Shown: one piece after another, positions 1-10,565 of the stretch
Numbering within the stretch: position 1 is the first letter of the stretch
Layout of the letters: every line of letters starts with the position of its first letter
NCBI GenBank assembly: GCA_964200185.2
Contig: CAXNAD020000143.1
Span: 1-27,542 of the forward strand
Direction of reading: 5' to 3'
Length of the DNA: 27,542 nucleotides
Source: Choristocarpus tenellus KU-1152
Taxonomy: Eukaryota > Phaeophyceae
Program-made: the position numbers and the translations under genes
The notes under the pieces: generated by a model
The model's database searches: none
The model's input: only the letters and a program-made list of their open reading frames with translations
What the model was told of the DNA's origin: nothing

Positions 1-833
1 GGGGGGGCAGACCGCTGACATACCCAGGATTTTCTCCACTTCTCCCAATCAACAAAATGGAGGTCAGTGGAACATTGTGATGTCTGGATGTTTATCATTA
101 AAGGTGTAAGTATTATCACATTTACCGCCATTGGTTTCTTACTGTACCATTGACAAAGTCACGGCCCTCTTCTAAACACTCATCAATGCCCTTCAATGAG
201 TTGGTAATTTGGTTACAGGAGTAAGTGCTGCGTGCTCCAGCAATAATTTCCTCACAGAACATTGCAGTGCTCAGCACCGAGCACGCACTTGAAAAAAAAT
301 GAGCACATCGGAGAATTTTGAGCCAATTAAATTTATCAACCGGTTCACAACTCTACTGTAGACTTCCCGAAAAGGAAACAGTGCACTTGCACTGATTTCA
401 TAAGGTGAAGAGATCTAACAGAGGTTGACAACATCGCCTTATATCTCAAGGAGAGCTGGTTGAAATCAACTGTCCTCACTCTTGCTCTCTCCTCTTAATC
501 AGTAGCAAGACCAGAACAGCCCTCTCCAGCCCCTGAACTCTCTTGCAAAAGGGTGGCAAAAACATCAAGAGGTAGGCACAACCAAGTCCACAAGATACTG
601 CTCGTAGGAAAATAGATACCTGAATATCACTCTGTAGTGCTACGTAGCAATTGGAAGTGCAACATGCAAAGCAGTAGATACAATAAACTATTTTCAATAC
701 TATTCACAGCTTGGAAAAACGTTTATGCTAAATACTTCAGCATAAGGTAGAGCCATGAAATGTGCTCCTCCCTCCGTCCCTCCCTCCACCAATTCCACCA
801 AAGGGTCCTGTGCAATCTCTGCTCCTCTCTCAC
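1..833. other. Left edge, no supported gene
   Basis: It starts with a G run typical of a contig edge. Motif VI and the C-terminus of the SNF2-like gene should lie here or beyond, on the minus strand. I found no DPxWNP or RxGQ coding match in this stretch. Otherwise it looks like intron or spacer sequence. Confidence 0.4.
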
Positions 834-993
834 CTTGCTGGCAGAGGGAAAGTTCAGTCCCGTACCACCAGCCTTGCTACTAAGGAGAAAAATAAAGCAA
901 TCAATAGCATCCCTGGAGTTGAAGCGGGGTCTATGAAGGACTGGCGGTCCCCCACAGGAGTCCTGCCATTGAGGCGCAACCAGCTATTATACC
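834..993 (-). pseudogene. SNF2-like exon with RLNG and SSKAGGTGLN (motif V), frameshifted
   Basis: The acceptor is ATATCTGCAG and the donor AGCAAG|GTGAGA. Its first part reads GYNSWLRLNGRTPVGDRQSF then ID (consensus GyxyLRLDGSTPVxxRQxxID). Its second part, two bases out of frame, reads RFNSRDAIDCFIFLLSSKAG then GTGLNFPSASK (consensus 'xFN..D...fvfLLSTkAGGtGLN'). The slip sits in a run of four G on the plus strand (about 926-929). Confidence 0.75.
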
Positions 994-1049
994 CTGCAGA
1001 TATCAGGTAAGCCTTCCAAAACGTGTGGGAGGTGGTTACCTTACATGCA

Positions 1050-1096
<47 letters not shown>

Positions 1097-2084
1097 CTGC
1101 TTGGCAATGGCAACTTGGCCCCAATCTGGACAAATGTAGTCGAAGACTTTCAAGAAAATGCTTTCCTTGAGGTCAATCTAAAGCTAAAATCTGACCAACT
1201 GGGTGTTAGGCTGAAGCAGTATTTCAAAGCAAGAGGATTTTTCACTTCTCGAGAATCACCCAAACTCATTACTCAACTCAGAGCTTTCCATTGCACACCT
1301 ACTACAGCCCACAACTTTGCCCATGCATCAAAATTCAAAGCGATCAGTACGATACACGGTTGACCAGACGGCCAAGCTAGTCCTTTCCTACTACCATGCC
1401 ATATCAAAATAGAATTGCTAATATGTACATCCCTTGCTCTATCACATTCCTATAGGATGATGTATCACTTTCAGGACACTGAGATAGCCAAAATTCCTGC
1501 CTCCAAAGAGCTACAATCAAACTTCACATAAAAAAAACGCATCACAGAAAGGTACTATTAAAGATCTTCACCATGTTTTGTACAGAGAGGGAAGAAGCCT
1601 TTGTGATGTCACTGAAGTGCTCCAGTTATTAAAATGCATTACTTCAACGAGTCGGATCAAGTGGCACACAGTTCGATATAGCCAGCAGACACAGCTTCTA
1701 CAGCTCTTCAAGGCGGAGGGACAAACATTGCACAGGTATCGATTCATCATGTCTCGTTGAACACCAACATTATAGTATCTCTCCCCTTCCTCCCTCCACA
1801 TCATTTGCCTTACTTCATAGCCCCTCAGCTACACAGTCCCACTTCAAGATAGACAACGGCAAACAACACATTGCCACAAAGCCTCTCCTGCGTACTTTCC
1901 AAAGTCTTCTCCTCTTTCAAGACTTTCAGTCTGTCAAAACCAAAACCTTAACCCTCCCTCCTTCCAATTACTCAACTTCCACAGAGGCATTTCAAAGCCA
2001 CACGACAAAATATATCATCAAACGCACATAGCTACACTGACACATAGACACACCTCTATGCACACAAACACGAACAAAACATAC
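994..2084 (-). other. Intronic sequence of the SNF2-like gene
   Basis: Between the motif IV and motif V exons. About 8-15 residues of the expected protein are missing, so a small exon probably hides here. A TG/GA microsatellite sits at its low-coordinate end (1049-1095). Nothing else is supported. Confidence 0.4.
1049..1095. repeat. Compound (TG)n(GA)n microsatellite
   Basis: Alternating TG, then alternating GA, inside a presumed intron of the SNF2-like gene. Confidence 0.95.
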
Positions 2085-2136
2085 CTGGAGTGTATCAAGA
2101 GTAGCCGTGCTCCAGCTGAAGAGGAGTACCTTAGAC
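2085..2136 (-). pseudogene. SNF2-like exon with motif IV (LLFSWST)
   Basis: 52 bp between CATCTCTCAG and a GTATGT donor. It encodes SKVLLFSWSTATLDTLQ, matching 'dKVLlFSfST.lLDvLq' in ERCC6L2-like proteins. The phases of its neighbours indicate at least one undetected small exon on each side. Confidence 0.7.
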
Positions 2137-2543
2137 TGAGAGATGTCTTGTTGGAATTGACATAGTAGAATATGTGTATATAGCAGATGCCACAACAGGT
2201 AAATGTAACTACACTTGTATGGTACAATGACATAGTGGGCAAGTCCACATACAACTTCTTTTGATCACAAGAGACCAACCAAGAGGCCCACATATCGTCA
2301 ATGTATGTAGAACATAGACTGTACACAGGAAGCACCTCAAAGCCTCGAATTTCATGGCAAGTACATGCACTATTTTACACCTACTACCTATAATCTCAAC
2401 TGTAGTTATGATTGCCAACCGGCCCCATTGCTCAACCTAAGCTCCCTCAATTCCCAACAGTCCTTGCATAGGGTTGTCCTAAACCACGACGGCAAATGAG
2501 GTATCTGCCCAAGAACGGGGCGGATGCGCTATGGAGGGCTCAC

Positions 2544-2578
2544 TTTGGAGATAGCTTGGGTAAGGCTTCATCCTTGTA
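2544..2578 (-). pseudogene. Candidate SNF2-like micro-exon (ALPKLSPK)
   Basis: 35 bp between TTATCCAG and GTGAGC. It encodes YKDEALPKLSPK, which fits the 'LPKLSGKM.vL' segment before the second lobe. It is short, so the call depends on order and splice signals. Confidence 0.4.
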
Positions 2579-3759
2579 CTGGATAACACAAAAAAATAGA
2601 TAACCGCTTCTATTTGATTCTTTGTTCTCATTACCATACCATATTTCCCAACAAGCAAACTGCTGAGCTCCAACCTGATTATAAACCATCACTATAACCT
2701 TGCTACCATCACTTAGAACCTACAAACACCCCCCCCCTCCCCTCCCCGTAAAACACCCTTAAGAGCAATCTTGCAAACACATGACACACCTAGAGTGTCA
2801 TCTTTCCACACAACTCATCTCGGCATAGCTGTATATACCATGGTGATCGTATCAGTCGCCAGTCTCTCTCCTGTTCCCTATCCCTTGTCCCCTCCCTGAT
2901 CCCTTCAGCACTCCCTTCACCCAACACCTCATCCTGCCCTTCACTCATAATAGCTCTAGCCTACTCAGTGAAGGCCACATTGGCAAATGCCCATTGATGC
3001 TGTAGCTTTTCCTTGTCCCTCTCTTCACCACCTCAAAAAAGAGTAAAATTGTAGATGTGAGCATTGGTGTATATGCCTGAATCCATTGTCAAACATAGAT
3101 AGATCACTGTTCTGCCGGGGAAGACAGTCGTGTTCTTCCCTCTCACTCTATTTTTCCTCATGTTGTTGGGAGTTGGTACAGCGATCCAAGCGGGACTTAA
3201 ACCTATAAACCATGACCTTCAACTAGATCAGACATTGACATACATACCACTGTACCACCAGGACAGATAGTCACGGCATTATTTGTGTAGGTGGTAGAGT
3301 GGTATCACAATATATCACACATATGGGTGCGTGGATTTACTTTGGCATGACATATACAGGTCCATACCAGATTTGCAGAATGGAACCTATCAGTTTGTCG
3401 TTGCTGATAACAACGTACATGTTTTCTACATGCAACAGTCTCCCGGACATATTCAAGCAAAGCAAAGTACAATCTGTCTGACTCCAAACCATACAGCTCG
3501 CAAATCATGATGAGCTTTGATGTTTCACGTGTTTGCTTGTTTAATGAGTGCTTTTTCCTTGAGGACTACAAAAAAAGGACCTCGCAAACCCCCCACATGT
3601 CCTAGCATGCACTGAATGAATCTACAATGAAGGGATGAACCCCGGCATCCCAACCCTTCGCCTTTGGTGATCCCCAGCGTACCAAGAATATACACAAACT
3701 TTGATTGACAAACACCATGTCAGGCATTAAAAGCAGCAAGCCGTAGTCAATCAAGAAAC

Positions 3760-3837
3760 CTGCAGGAGGGAGGGATGATTGGCAATCTTCTGCAGAATCG
3801 TAAGGGCAGGGAGGAGGCAGCAGAGGGGGCAAAATGG
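3760..3837 (-). pseudogene. SNF2-like exon LTILQKIANHPSLLQ
   Basis: It encodes CPLCCLPALTILQKIANHPS followed by LLQ. This is the 'L..LqKianHP.LL' block between the two RecA lobes, which reads LTVLQKVANHVALLQ in human ERCC6L2 as I recall it. The acceptor (CATTCAAG or the later ATTCTGCAG) is ambiguous; the longer form keeps the conserved LTILQ. The donor is CAG|GTTTCT. Confidence 0.7.
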
Positions 3838-4766
3838 CTTGAATGAGGGAGGGTACGAGACAGAGGGCGGGAACAACGGAGGGGATGGGGAGAAGAGGGG
3901 GATGTGAACAAAAATATTGTGATGGTCTTCCACAGTGCTGACTAAAAAATAATCTAAGATCTCACGACTATTAACAGGTGTGGGAAGAGAGAAGAGGGTT
4001 GATACGTATCATGGCATCCCAGGAACCTTGCCGGGGCATGAATGAGAGTGTCGGTGTTGATAGAGGGGGGCATAATACTACAGCATATGGAGTATGCATT
4101 CCACCTTGTTCTTGCACGTTTCCAGTCTTGGGTGGTATATCCTCGATAAGACGGCACGAGCGTTCACACCATCAGGTGAGGAGTCATCCCTAGGCCAGGT
4201 GCCCTTAGCACCTCTGCAAGAGGAGCAGAGAGGGTGTAGGACGGGGCGGGTGTCGGTGAAGGTGCAAGGTACAATTGGAGGTTCCAACGAAGGCCAAATC
4301 GCATCCTTCGCCCCTGCACACACTGCAGCACGGAACGTACATCTTTTCCAACTAGACTTATACTCCGGTGTAATTGTGTGAAGAGCACAAGTGCCTTGGC
4401 TGCAACACATGTCCTAGGACAAGGAGCTGCTACACACTCACGTACGCCGCACACAAAGGCACACATTTGCGCGCAATCTTGTTTGTGTGCATGGCTAAAA
4501 ACTTGCAAATTTGGACTCGGTACCAACGGGGTATTCAACAGCGTGTCTGCCGTGGCTGTCACGAGAAAAGAGTGTTAACCCCCACGTGGTATGAGCAGGT
4601 GTGTTGGCGACCTAAGAGATGAACACATTTGATTGGTCAGATCCCAACTGGTACCAAAGCGATAAACGGGTACTTTGTGCACAGGCGGAAAATTAAGAAT
4701 AAGGAGAAAGTAAAGTTGGAGTAGAGGTGGATCACCTCTACCCCCCCGCCCCCAGCCCCTGCTTAC

Positions 4767-4846
4767 CTGACCAGTAGCTTGTACTCCGGAAGGGCCAGCA
4801 CGGTCTCATAGAGCAGTTACTGAATAGGTGAGATTTCACAGAACAC
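4767..4846 (-). pseudogene. SNF2-like exon SPIQ*LLYETVL with a premature TAA
   Basis: It encodes VFCEISPIQ, TAA, LLYETVLALPEYKLLV, a strong match to the '..c.MSplQkklYetvL..pdy' block. The TAA (4817-4819) occupies the place of the conserved Lys/Arg; AAA or AAG to TAA is the simple explanation. The donor is GTCAG|GTAAGC. Confidence 0.75.
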
Positions 4847-5151
4847 CTGTGGATCCCCTCCCCCCAGCAGAGACAAGTGGAACGGGGAGAGACAACAGGA
4901 TGTGTCTGTGGCAAATGGGTGATCCATGCCACGAGCATACCCAAACAGGCCATTTCTCCGTCTCCCAAGGGACGGAGAATGAGAATGCTCAGTGCACAAG
5001 GTCATACATTGCATTTCCAAACAAGCATCTCGGCCATTCTACACATCACCACCATGAATCCAACGGATTCACCCGCTTGAAATCAGTGTTTCAGCCCTCA
5101 GGCAACCATCGTAGACGATCAATCGTAACAACTTGGAGTACGACCAGAAGA

Positions 5152-5172
5152 AGCAGCAGCAGCAGCAGCAGC
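5152..5172. repeat. (AGC)n trinucleotide repeat
   Basis: Seven AGC units, in an intron of the SNF2-like gene. Confidence 0.9.
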
Positions 5173-5758
5173 ACTACCAATACATCAAGGTGAGCAATAC
5201 TGGGATGTTGAAAATTAAATAGGAGCGGCTTGATATCTTGGCAGGAGAGATGTAACTGCTATACCCCCTCACATATTTGATCAGACTCAGGTGTCAAGGT
5301 TGAACACAAAGGAGGCGAACAGATAGTGGGGAAGAGATACAAGCATCAATCACCTAGGTAGGTGGTTCTCCGATTTCCTCCAACGGGGGTAGGTAAGGGA
5401 TCAGACTCTGACATTGTTGGCAACAGGTGTTGTGAACGACAACATCGAACCAATTCCACATTTCAAAGCATAATTCAATTGCTCACGCAGCGGCACAAAG
5501 AAAAAGTAAAAATAAATAAATGTGAATCAAAACTTTCAGCGACATAGTGAGAGCCTCCTCCTCTTTCCCAAGCAAAGTACAAGCAGAAATAAGATATTTA
5601 ATACAATGCAATGCAACCAAGTACACAAGAAAAACATTCTTAAAAAAGTATCCCTGCTGAGTCTTCCCCCCACCCTCCCCTCCCCTCCCCTCCCTCCCAC
5701 CCCTGACAGCAATCCTTGTCTGACTATTGGTAGCAGCGGGCATATCGATCAACCTCAC

Positions 5759-5804
5759 CTCAATTCCACTCTTGCCTCTGAGCTGCGCTGCTGAGCTCAG
5801 AATC
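5759..5804 (-). pseudogene. SNF2-like short exon (QLRGKSGIE)
   Basis: A 46-bp exon between TTCCTCAG and GTGAGG. It encodes ILSSAAQLRGKSGIE, equivalent to the 'I...LPxKxE' segment. It joins the next exon in phase (GIE-VFCEISPIQ), which supports both. Confidence 0.55.
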
Positions 5805-6037
5805 CTGAGGAAGCAGGGGACGTGAAACACACAATAAGCAAAGTTGATGTCAGTGCGTACGCCTGCACATACGAATACTGGAGCAGAGGAGCACAAGCGA
5901 GCGTGCCCAGACCAGAACACTACTGGAATGTTCCCTGTGGTTCATGCGAAATGGTACCGCCCTTGCTATTGCCCCATCACACCTTGTGACCTACTGTCCC
6001 TCCACCTCTGCCTCTCCCCCACCACAAGGTTGCATAC

Positions 6038-6136
6038 CTTTGTGCGTCTATAAGGAGCATTTGGTCCCGTGTCATGCCCAGTTAATTGAGACGCTCTGCC
6101 CTCAGCAGCCATGATCTCTTCAGGGCGCACCTCTTC
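6038..6136 (-). pseudogene. Probable SNF2-like exon ending in the RRTK motif
   Basis: It ends NAPYRRTK before a GTATGC donor, matching the 'LRRTK' box that precedes the linker in SNF2 proteins, and lies in the expected order. The start (acceptor GGGGCACAG at 6137) is a guess, and the phase does not match the next exon directly. Either a small exon is missed or there is another lesion here. Confidence 0.4.
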
Positions 6137-6179
6137 CTGTGCCCCAGAGGAGGATGGGGCTGTTGGAAGCAGCTCAAAA

Positions 6180-6205
6180 ACCCAGATGCAAAACCCAGAT
6201 GCAAA
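6180..6205. repeat. 13-bp direct repeat
   Basis: Two adjacent copies of ACCCAGATGCAAA. Confidence 0.85.
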
Positions 6206-7130
6206 ACGAAATGGAAGCAACCGGGGAGTTGAGAAGGAGGGAGGTTGAATAGGCGAGGTTGATTGGGAGGGGAAGGACGACCCCCCCCAAAAGTTCCAGC
6301 CCTACAAGGCTACTTCACCGAAAGTCATTTCAAGTTCAAACGCTACATCAGTCAGCTGAGTTGCACAGGAATTTGGGGATGTGACGACAACGATAAAAAA
6401 TAAAATTAAAAATACATACATATATATATTCTTAGTCATGCACAAAGCACCAACTACTCTGGAGCACAAAGCAGGAGTGCGGTTACATAGAGACCTTGTA
6501 AGGTTGAAGGCAAGGGGTGTAGGCTCTTAGGTATGATATGGAAAAAGAGCTCTATGCATGTGCTTTATTTCCCTCAGCAAATCAGTCTAGTAAGAAAGCA
6601 GCTCACTAATGTACTTGCCTCTCTTCCTTCCATTTGAACTTAATGTAGACCTGTAACCAGAGCATATTTTGAGTACCATGTGATGCTTCTACAAATTGCT
6701 TCCTCAACCTAATGTTTCTCTTTCACCCCTATATCAGTAGAGTACTCCAATTCCATGAGTGCGGCTTCCTCCCCCCCCCCTCAAAAAAAAAGAGAGCAGA
6801 TGTATTTGTTGAGGAACCTCGAAGAGTTGAGTATGAGTGCAACGGGTGAAGGGGGGGGGGGGGAAGGAGATCGCAAGAACGCAAGGACATGATAAAATAA
6901 AAACGCGATAATCATTCCACCCCAAAACCACAGAGGTATGGCAGGGAGTTCATGAGTGGGAGCATATTGTTTGGGGTGAGACAGATGAGGGGAAAGAAGT
7001 CAGTACAAAGTTCACTAAATTTCAACACGGAGGTCTATCTTACAGTATAGTACACGGGGTTGACTAGAGAGGCATCTCTGTGTCAATGGGCTACAGGTGG
7101 GGTTAAGGGGTGAGGGCAGGGACAACTGAC

Positions 7131-7266
7131 CTTGAACTCATTCTCGGTCTTGAGTCAGCCAGGTTGGATCAGATTCATAAGCCACCAGAACTCTCCCAGA
7201 TTGTCCTGGACGGGCGTGCCTCCGAGGCCGATGAACCACTCCGCCCCTGTCAAGCTATCTGCAGCC
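7131..7266 (-). pseudogene. SNF2-like exon with motif III and a premature TGA
   Basis: The acceptor GACCTAG at 7267 joins the previous exon in frame (NV-AADSLTGAEW). It encodes WFIGLGGTPVQDNLGEFWW, then LMNLIQPG, TGA, LKTENEFK, aligning with 'RIGLTGTPVQNNLxEFWxLxNxxxPGxLGTxxxFK'. The TGA (7155-7157) replaces the variable residue after PG, with the frame conserved on both sides. The donor is AAG|GTCAGT. Confidence 0.8.
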
Positions 7267-7512
7267 CTAGGTCTGCCATTTTCAGAGGGGATAAATTGTG
7301 GCATAGAGAGTATTTCCAACACAAAACTTGGTGTCTGTGAAGCGCATCAGGTCACGGTAGGTTCTAGTGAAGGAAGGAGTCAAGGGCTTGGGAATTTGAG
7401 TGGGATGGCAGTCGACACAGAAAGTAGAAATAAACATAATCAAGACTAAAGATCCATAGTACAAACCAATTGGAACTAGTGACAGTTTTGCCAGGGCACA
7501 AGAATGAATCAT

Positions 7513-7525
7513 CCCCCCCCCCCCC

Positions 7526-7571
<46 letters not shown>

Positions 7572-7672
7572 ACCCCNNNNNNNNNNAAAAAACACAAAAA
7601 AAAAAACAATGGAAACTGAATCGCTTTTTGCAAGGACAAAAAAAAAAACCCCCCCCCCCCCCCCCCCCCCCC
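7513..7672. other. Poly-C/poly-A region with an assembly gap
   Basis: A C run from 7513 to 7576, ten N (7577-7586), A-rich sequence, and a second C run (7649-7672), all in the intron between motifs II and III of the SNF2-like gene. The true length and content are unknown. Confidence 0.9.
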
Positions 7673-7726
7673 TCCCCTGGCAGCATCACACACAAACACT
7701 CATCTCTGTCTGCAACACTCACTCAC

Positions 7727-7813
7727 ACATTTGTATCGGGATTCTTGAGGACATGCCGCTCATTGAACACGACCAATAACCACCTCTGTTGTCTGAGTCC
7801 TTCAGTGTGCGAT
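7727..7813 (-). pseudogene. SNF2-like exon with motif II (altered Walker B)
   Basis: The acceptor is AATCTCTTCAG and the donor AATGT|GTGAGT (phase 2). It encodes SHTEGLRQQRWLLVVFNERH, then VLKNPDTN. The consensus is 'W.lVI.DEAH.lKNp'; Asp-to-Asn and Ala-to-Arg are seen at DEAH, while Glu and His remain. A 23-bp candidate exon just upstream (7856-7878, RVMSLLD) joins it in frame but is too small to support. Confidence 0.75.
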
Positions 7814-8914
7814 CTGAAGAGATTGTAGCTAATACACACAACATCTAGCCTACACCTGTCCAGCAGTGACATCACTCGCTGGGGAATGGGAGCGAGGGTG
7901 TGATTGAAGGTTAAGCGTCTGGGTTATTAACTGCAAAGGGGCGGGGAACAGGGGAACAATGGTTGCACATATGTTTTGGGTTGAAATTTGAGAACGGGGG
8001 GGGAGAGAGGGGGGAAAGGAAGAGGAAGTTAGTTAAAGGTAATGGAGAAGGGGGTGCCGTTGAGTCTTAAGGGCCCATCTGACTTTCTGGTGGCACCTGT
8101 TTTTGAACACACAGAAACAGTCCACGGGTGCTTTGGAGAGCAATTTGTCTGCTTTTTTGTGAGTACCTTCAGTTTGCAGAAGTATCATCCTGATCGACGT
8201 CATTTTTCCAAACGCCTTCATCTTTTCCAAGAAAAGTTAAAAAAACTCAACCCTTCTAACTCAAAAAGGACGAAACACACCCCCCTCTCGGGTACTTTGG
8301 CTCACGAAGGTATGGGAAGGGGAGTGAGCACGCGCAGGAAGGTCAAATACATTAGCATCTAGCTCTATTCTGTCCCACATTCACCTGGTGACGAAGGAGA
8401 AAGTCGTAGACGCTGTCTTGCTGCTCCCTTTCTACTTGGGGCCTTGAAAAAAACTAACCACATGGTGCAATATACAGTACTGCGGATAACAAAATCCATG
8501 AAAACAAAAGTGCACCTCAGTGACATGAGTTGCCTAAAGTGACAAACATAAACCCCCCCCAAGCTTTAGGCACAAAATGCCATCAATGTGTTCCCATAGA
8601 CATAGATTCTCTGCCACACTGCCCTCACATACAATTCAAGTGTGGACATACACAATGCAATCTCTAGGCAATACGTTTGTGTTGTATGAGTAATCGAAGA
8701 ATCTTCCACTGAAATGGTTAGTTGTGCCCTAAGGTAATACCCTAGGGTGAAGATATTCCTTTAGTCAGTTGCGTTGGTTGTGGTGGGTGCTTGTACACTA
8801 TTAAACGTTTTTCACATCTCCGATTCAACCTAGATACAAGGTAAGTACTCCAAATAAAGCCCACATGTAAATCCAACACCCCTCCCCCAGCCTGATTTCT
8901 GTTGCCACATCCAC

Positions 8915-9045
8915 CTTAAGAGAAGCACTATCCTTAATCCAATAATATGCAAAATGAACCCACAGCTCCAGGTGCTTGGCCCAACTTGCCAAAACACTTG
9001 CAGGTATTACATCAAGGACAGGTTTTCCAGCCAACTGGCATGTTT
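8915..9045 (-). pseudogene. SNF2-like exon with motif Ia
   Basis: It encodes GKPVLDVIPASVLASWAKHL, a clear match to the SNF2 'KPvLIVcPaSvl.nW..El..W' block. The consensus LIV reads LDV here. The acceptor GGCCTAG at 9046 was chosen because it joins the previous exon in frame (KT-ETCQLAGKPV). The donor is CTTAAG|GTGGAT. Confidence 0.75.
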
Positions 9046-9405
9046 CTAGGCCTCAATGCGCCTTTGAAGCTTAGCCTTGTCCTTGATTGTCTCTGGATCA
9101 CAAGCACATACATGCACTTACACACAATAAAGCCGGTGAAAAATATGACAGCATGGCAAGTGGCACAGCTTGCTGGGAAACAACTAACTGATCACACAAG
9201 TGGACTGGATGGCATCTGAGGTAGGGGGCCGTCGGGGTAGGGAGGATGATGCAGATATGTCTAAAAAGGCTGAGGTTTATAGGGAGTGGGTGCGAGGTAT
9301 AGGGTTGTGCAACTGTGGGGGAGTTCCAAGACAGAGATCTGACATGCAGTGAGACAAGGAGCAGTGGTGGTGAGTGAGGGTATAGTATAATGACCGGTTG
9401 ACTAT

Positions 9406-9435
9406 GAGATCAAGCGAGCTGAGATCAAGCGAGCT
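9406..9435. repeat. 15-bp direct repeat
   Basis: Two adjacent exact copies of GAGATCAAGCGAGCT. Confidence 0.9.
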
Positions 9436-9629
9436 CTGTCCTTCTACGTGGAGCCCTCACACTTGCTCCTGGATCAAATCCTACTTCCTACCAATTCCTG
9501 CACTTTTCTCCAAACTAAAGCAGTCAGTACTTAGTTTAGCACAAAATTGTCATTAGTAAGAAATGGATAACACCTCCCTCCAACTCCTCACCTTCCCCTT
9601 CCACTGTAACACATATTCTTACAACCTAC

Positions 9630-9756
9630 CAGTTTTCTGAAGGAGTGCCACCAGGAGTGCAACTATCTGTACAGTCTTTCCCAGGTTCATGCCGTCAGCA
9701 AGAATAGTGCCCTGACGCTGGGGGGCGGCACTGACTCTGGAAAAGAGCCAGGAGAC
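9630..9756 (-). pseudogene. SNF2-like exon with motif I (P-loop)
   Basis: Joining GGG to GTC TCC TGG at 9756 removes a 258-bp intron (9757-10014) that happens to be open in frame. The join restores QGVSWLFSR, the standard 'QGVxWLxxx' continuation. It contains ILADGMNLGKTVQIVALLVA, where the consensus is ILADDMGLGKTVQ: Gly for the second acid and Asn for the Gly. The donor is ACTG|GTAGGT (phase 1). Confidence 0.75.
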
Positions 9757-10014
9757 CTCCACGAGTGCAACAATGTTATCTAGGGAAAGAGATATGACAG
9801 AAGGGACAGATGTTTGGAGGAGTGGGTGGTAAGTTTGGGACCAAACGACTTGTAGAGAATCACGTATCCTGGTCGGAGTATCTTTCTTCAAGGCATACTG
9901 TAGAGATGAATGATATCTCTGAGGGGTAGACGGGCTGGTAATGGCAGGAAGATGAGAAAACTTGGAGAGGCGGGGCAAGGTATGTGCCTTTGGGCAATAA
10001 AATGCTTGTCCTAC

Positions 10015-10379
10015 CCCTTGTTTCTGGAAGTCTTTGAGGTAACTGTTGATCGAGGCTGGCACAATTCCTTTGCTGGTTCCAGTCCCATATTCTAAGAGCA
10101 TCGGTTCAAACTCGACCTGAAAAGGGGTATCAATGGGCGTTGGTTTCAAGACCCCCTCTTCTTCATCTTCAACCTCCTCGCCGAAAGAGTTACACCCATC
10201 TAAAGAGATGCCCTTCTCACTCTCATTCTCCAACAGGGCATCCATTGTCTCTATGTCCACTCCATCAGTGCCTGCAGCCTCCTCTTCCTCCCTCTCCTTG
10301 AGATTGCATAGAGCTTGTCTTCGCTTATTCACGGTTCCCTTATCACCTCTCCTTCCTTTCTCATCTCGTCTCCGCTTTG
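10015..10379 (-). pseudogene. SNF2-like exon: basic/acidic N-terminus and start of the helicase domain
   Basis: The frame is open from just after a TAA at 10380-10382 (upper limit; the true acceptor is unclear). It begins with an Arg/Lys-rich, possibly nuclear-localising stretch, then a Glu-rich stretch. It ends with VPASINSYLKDFQKQG, equivalent to the 'INxYLRDYQREG' segment that opens ERCC6L2-type ATPase domains. The donor is GGG|GTAGGA at 10014. Confidence 0.6.
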
Positions 10380-10565
10380 GTTACAAGGTTGCGATCTATC
10401 CTTTCTCTACCACATGCCATTATTGTGGCGTTTTGCAGATTCATCTGTACTCAGTGATCCAGTGTCTACTTTTGTGTCACCTTTTAAGGGCTCTCCCTTC
10501 CCACAATTTTCCCGAGCCTTTATATAATGGTCCATCATCGACCCCTGGCGAGAGAAATTTGCTAC

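Noticed and set aside
854-1153. Minus-strand stretch VFDYICPDWGQ as motif VI (DPxWNP)
   Set aside because: The resemblance is only a few residues, it lies upstream of motif V instead of after it, and it continues into the microsatellite.
1578-1760. Plus-strand exon ending GQTLHR before GTATCG
   Set aside because: It lies on the opposite strand inside an intron of the SNF2-like gene, with no recognisable product and no partner exon.
6734-6931. Minus-strand NDYRVFILS as a SNF2 motif V block
   Set aside because: It lies in the wrong order (between motif III and RRTK) and the match stops there. The true motif V is at 834-993.
4817-7157. Alternative genetic code with TAA and TGA as sense codons
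   Set aside because: The plus-strand gene runs for about 2,300 codons without a single in-frame TAA, TAG or TGA, so reassignment is unlikely.
7282-7779. Poly-Gly / poly-Pro open frames on both strands
   Set aside because: They come from poly-C runs around an N gap in an intron. The real exon here (7131-7266) is in another frame.
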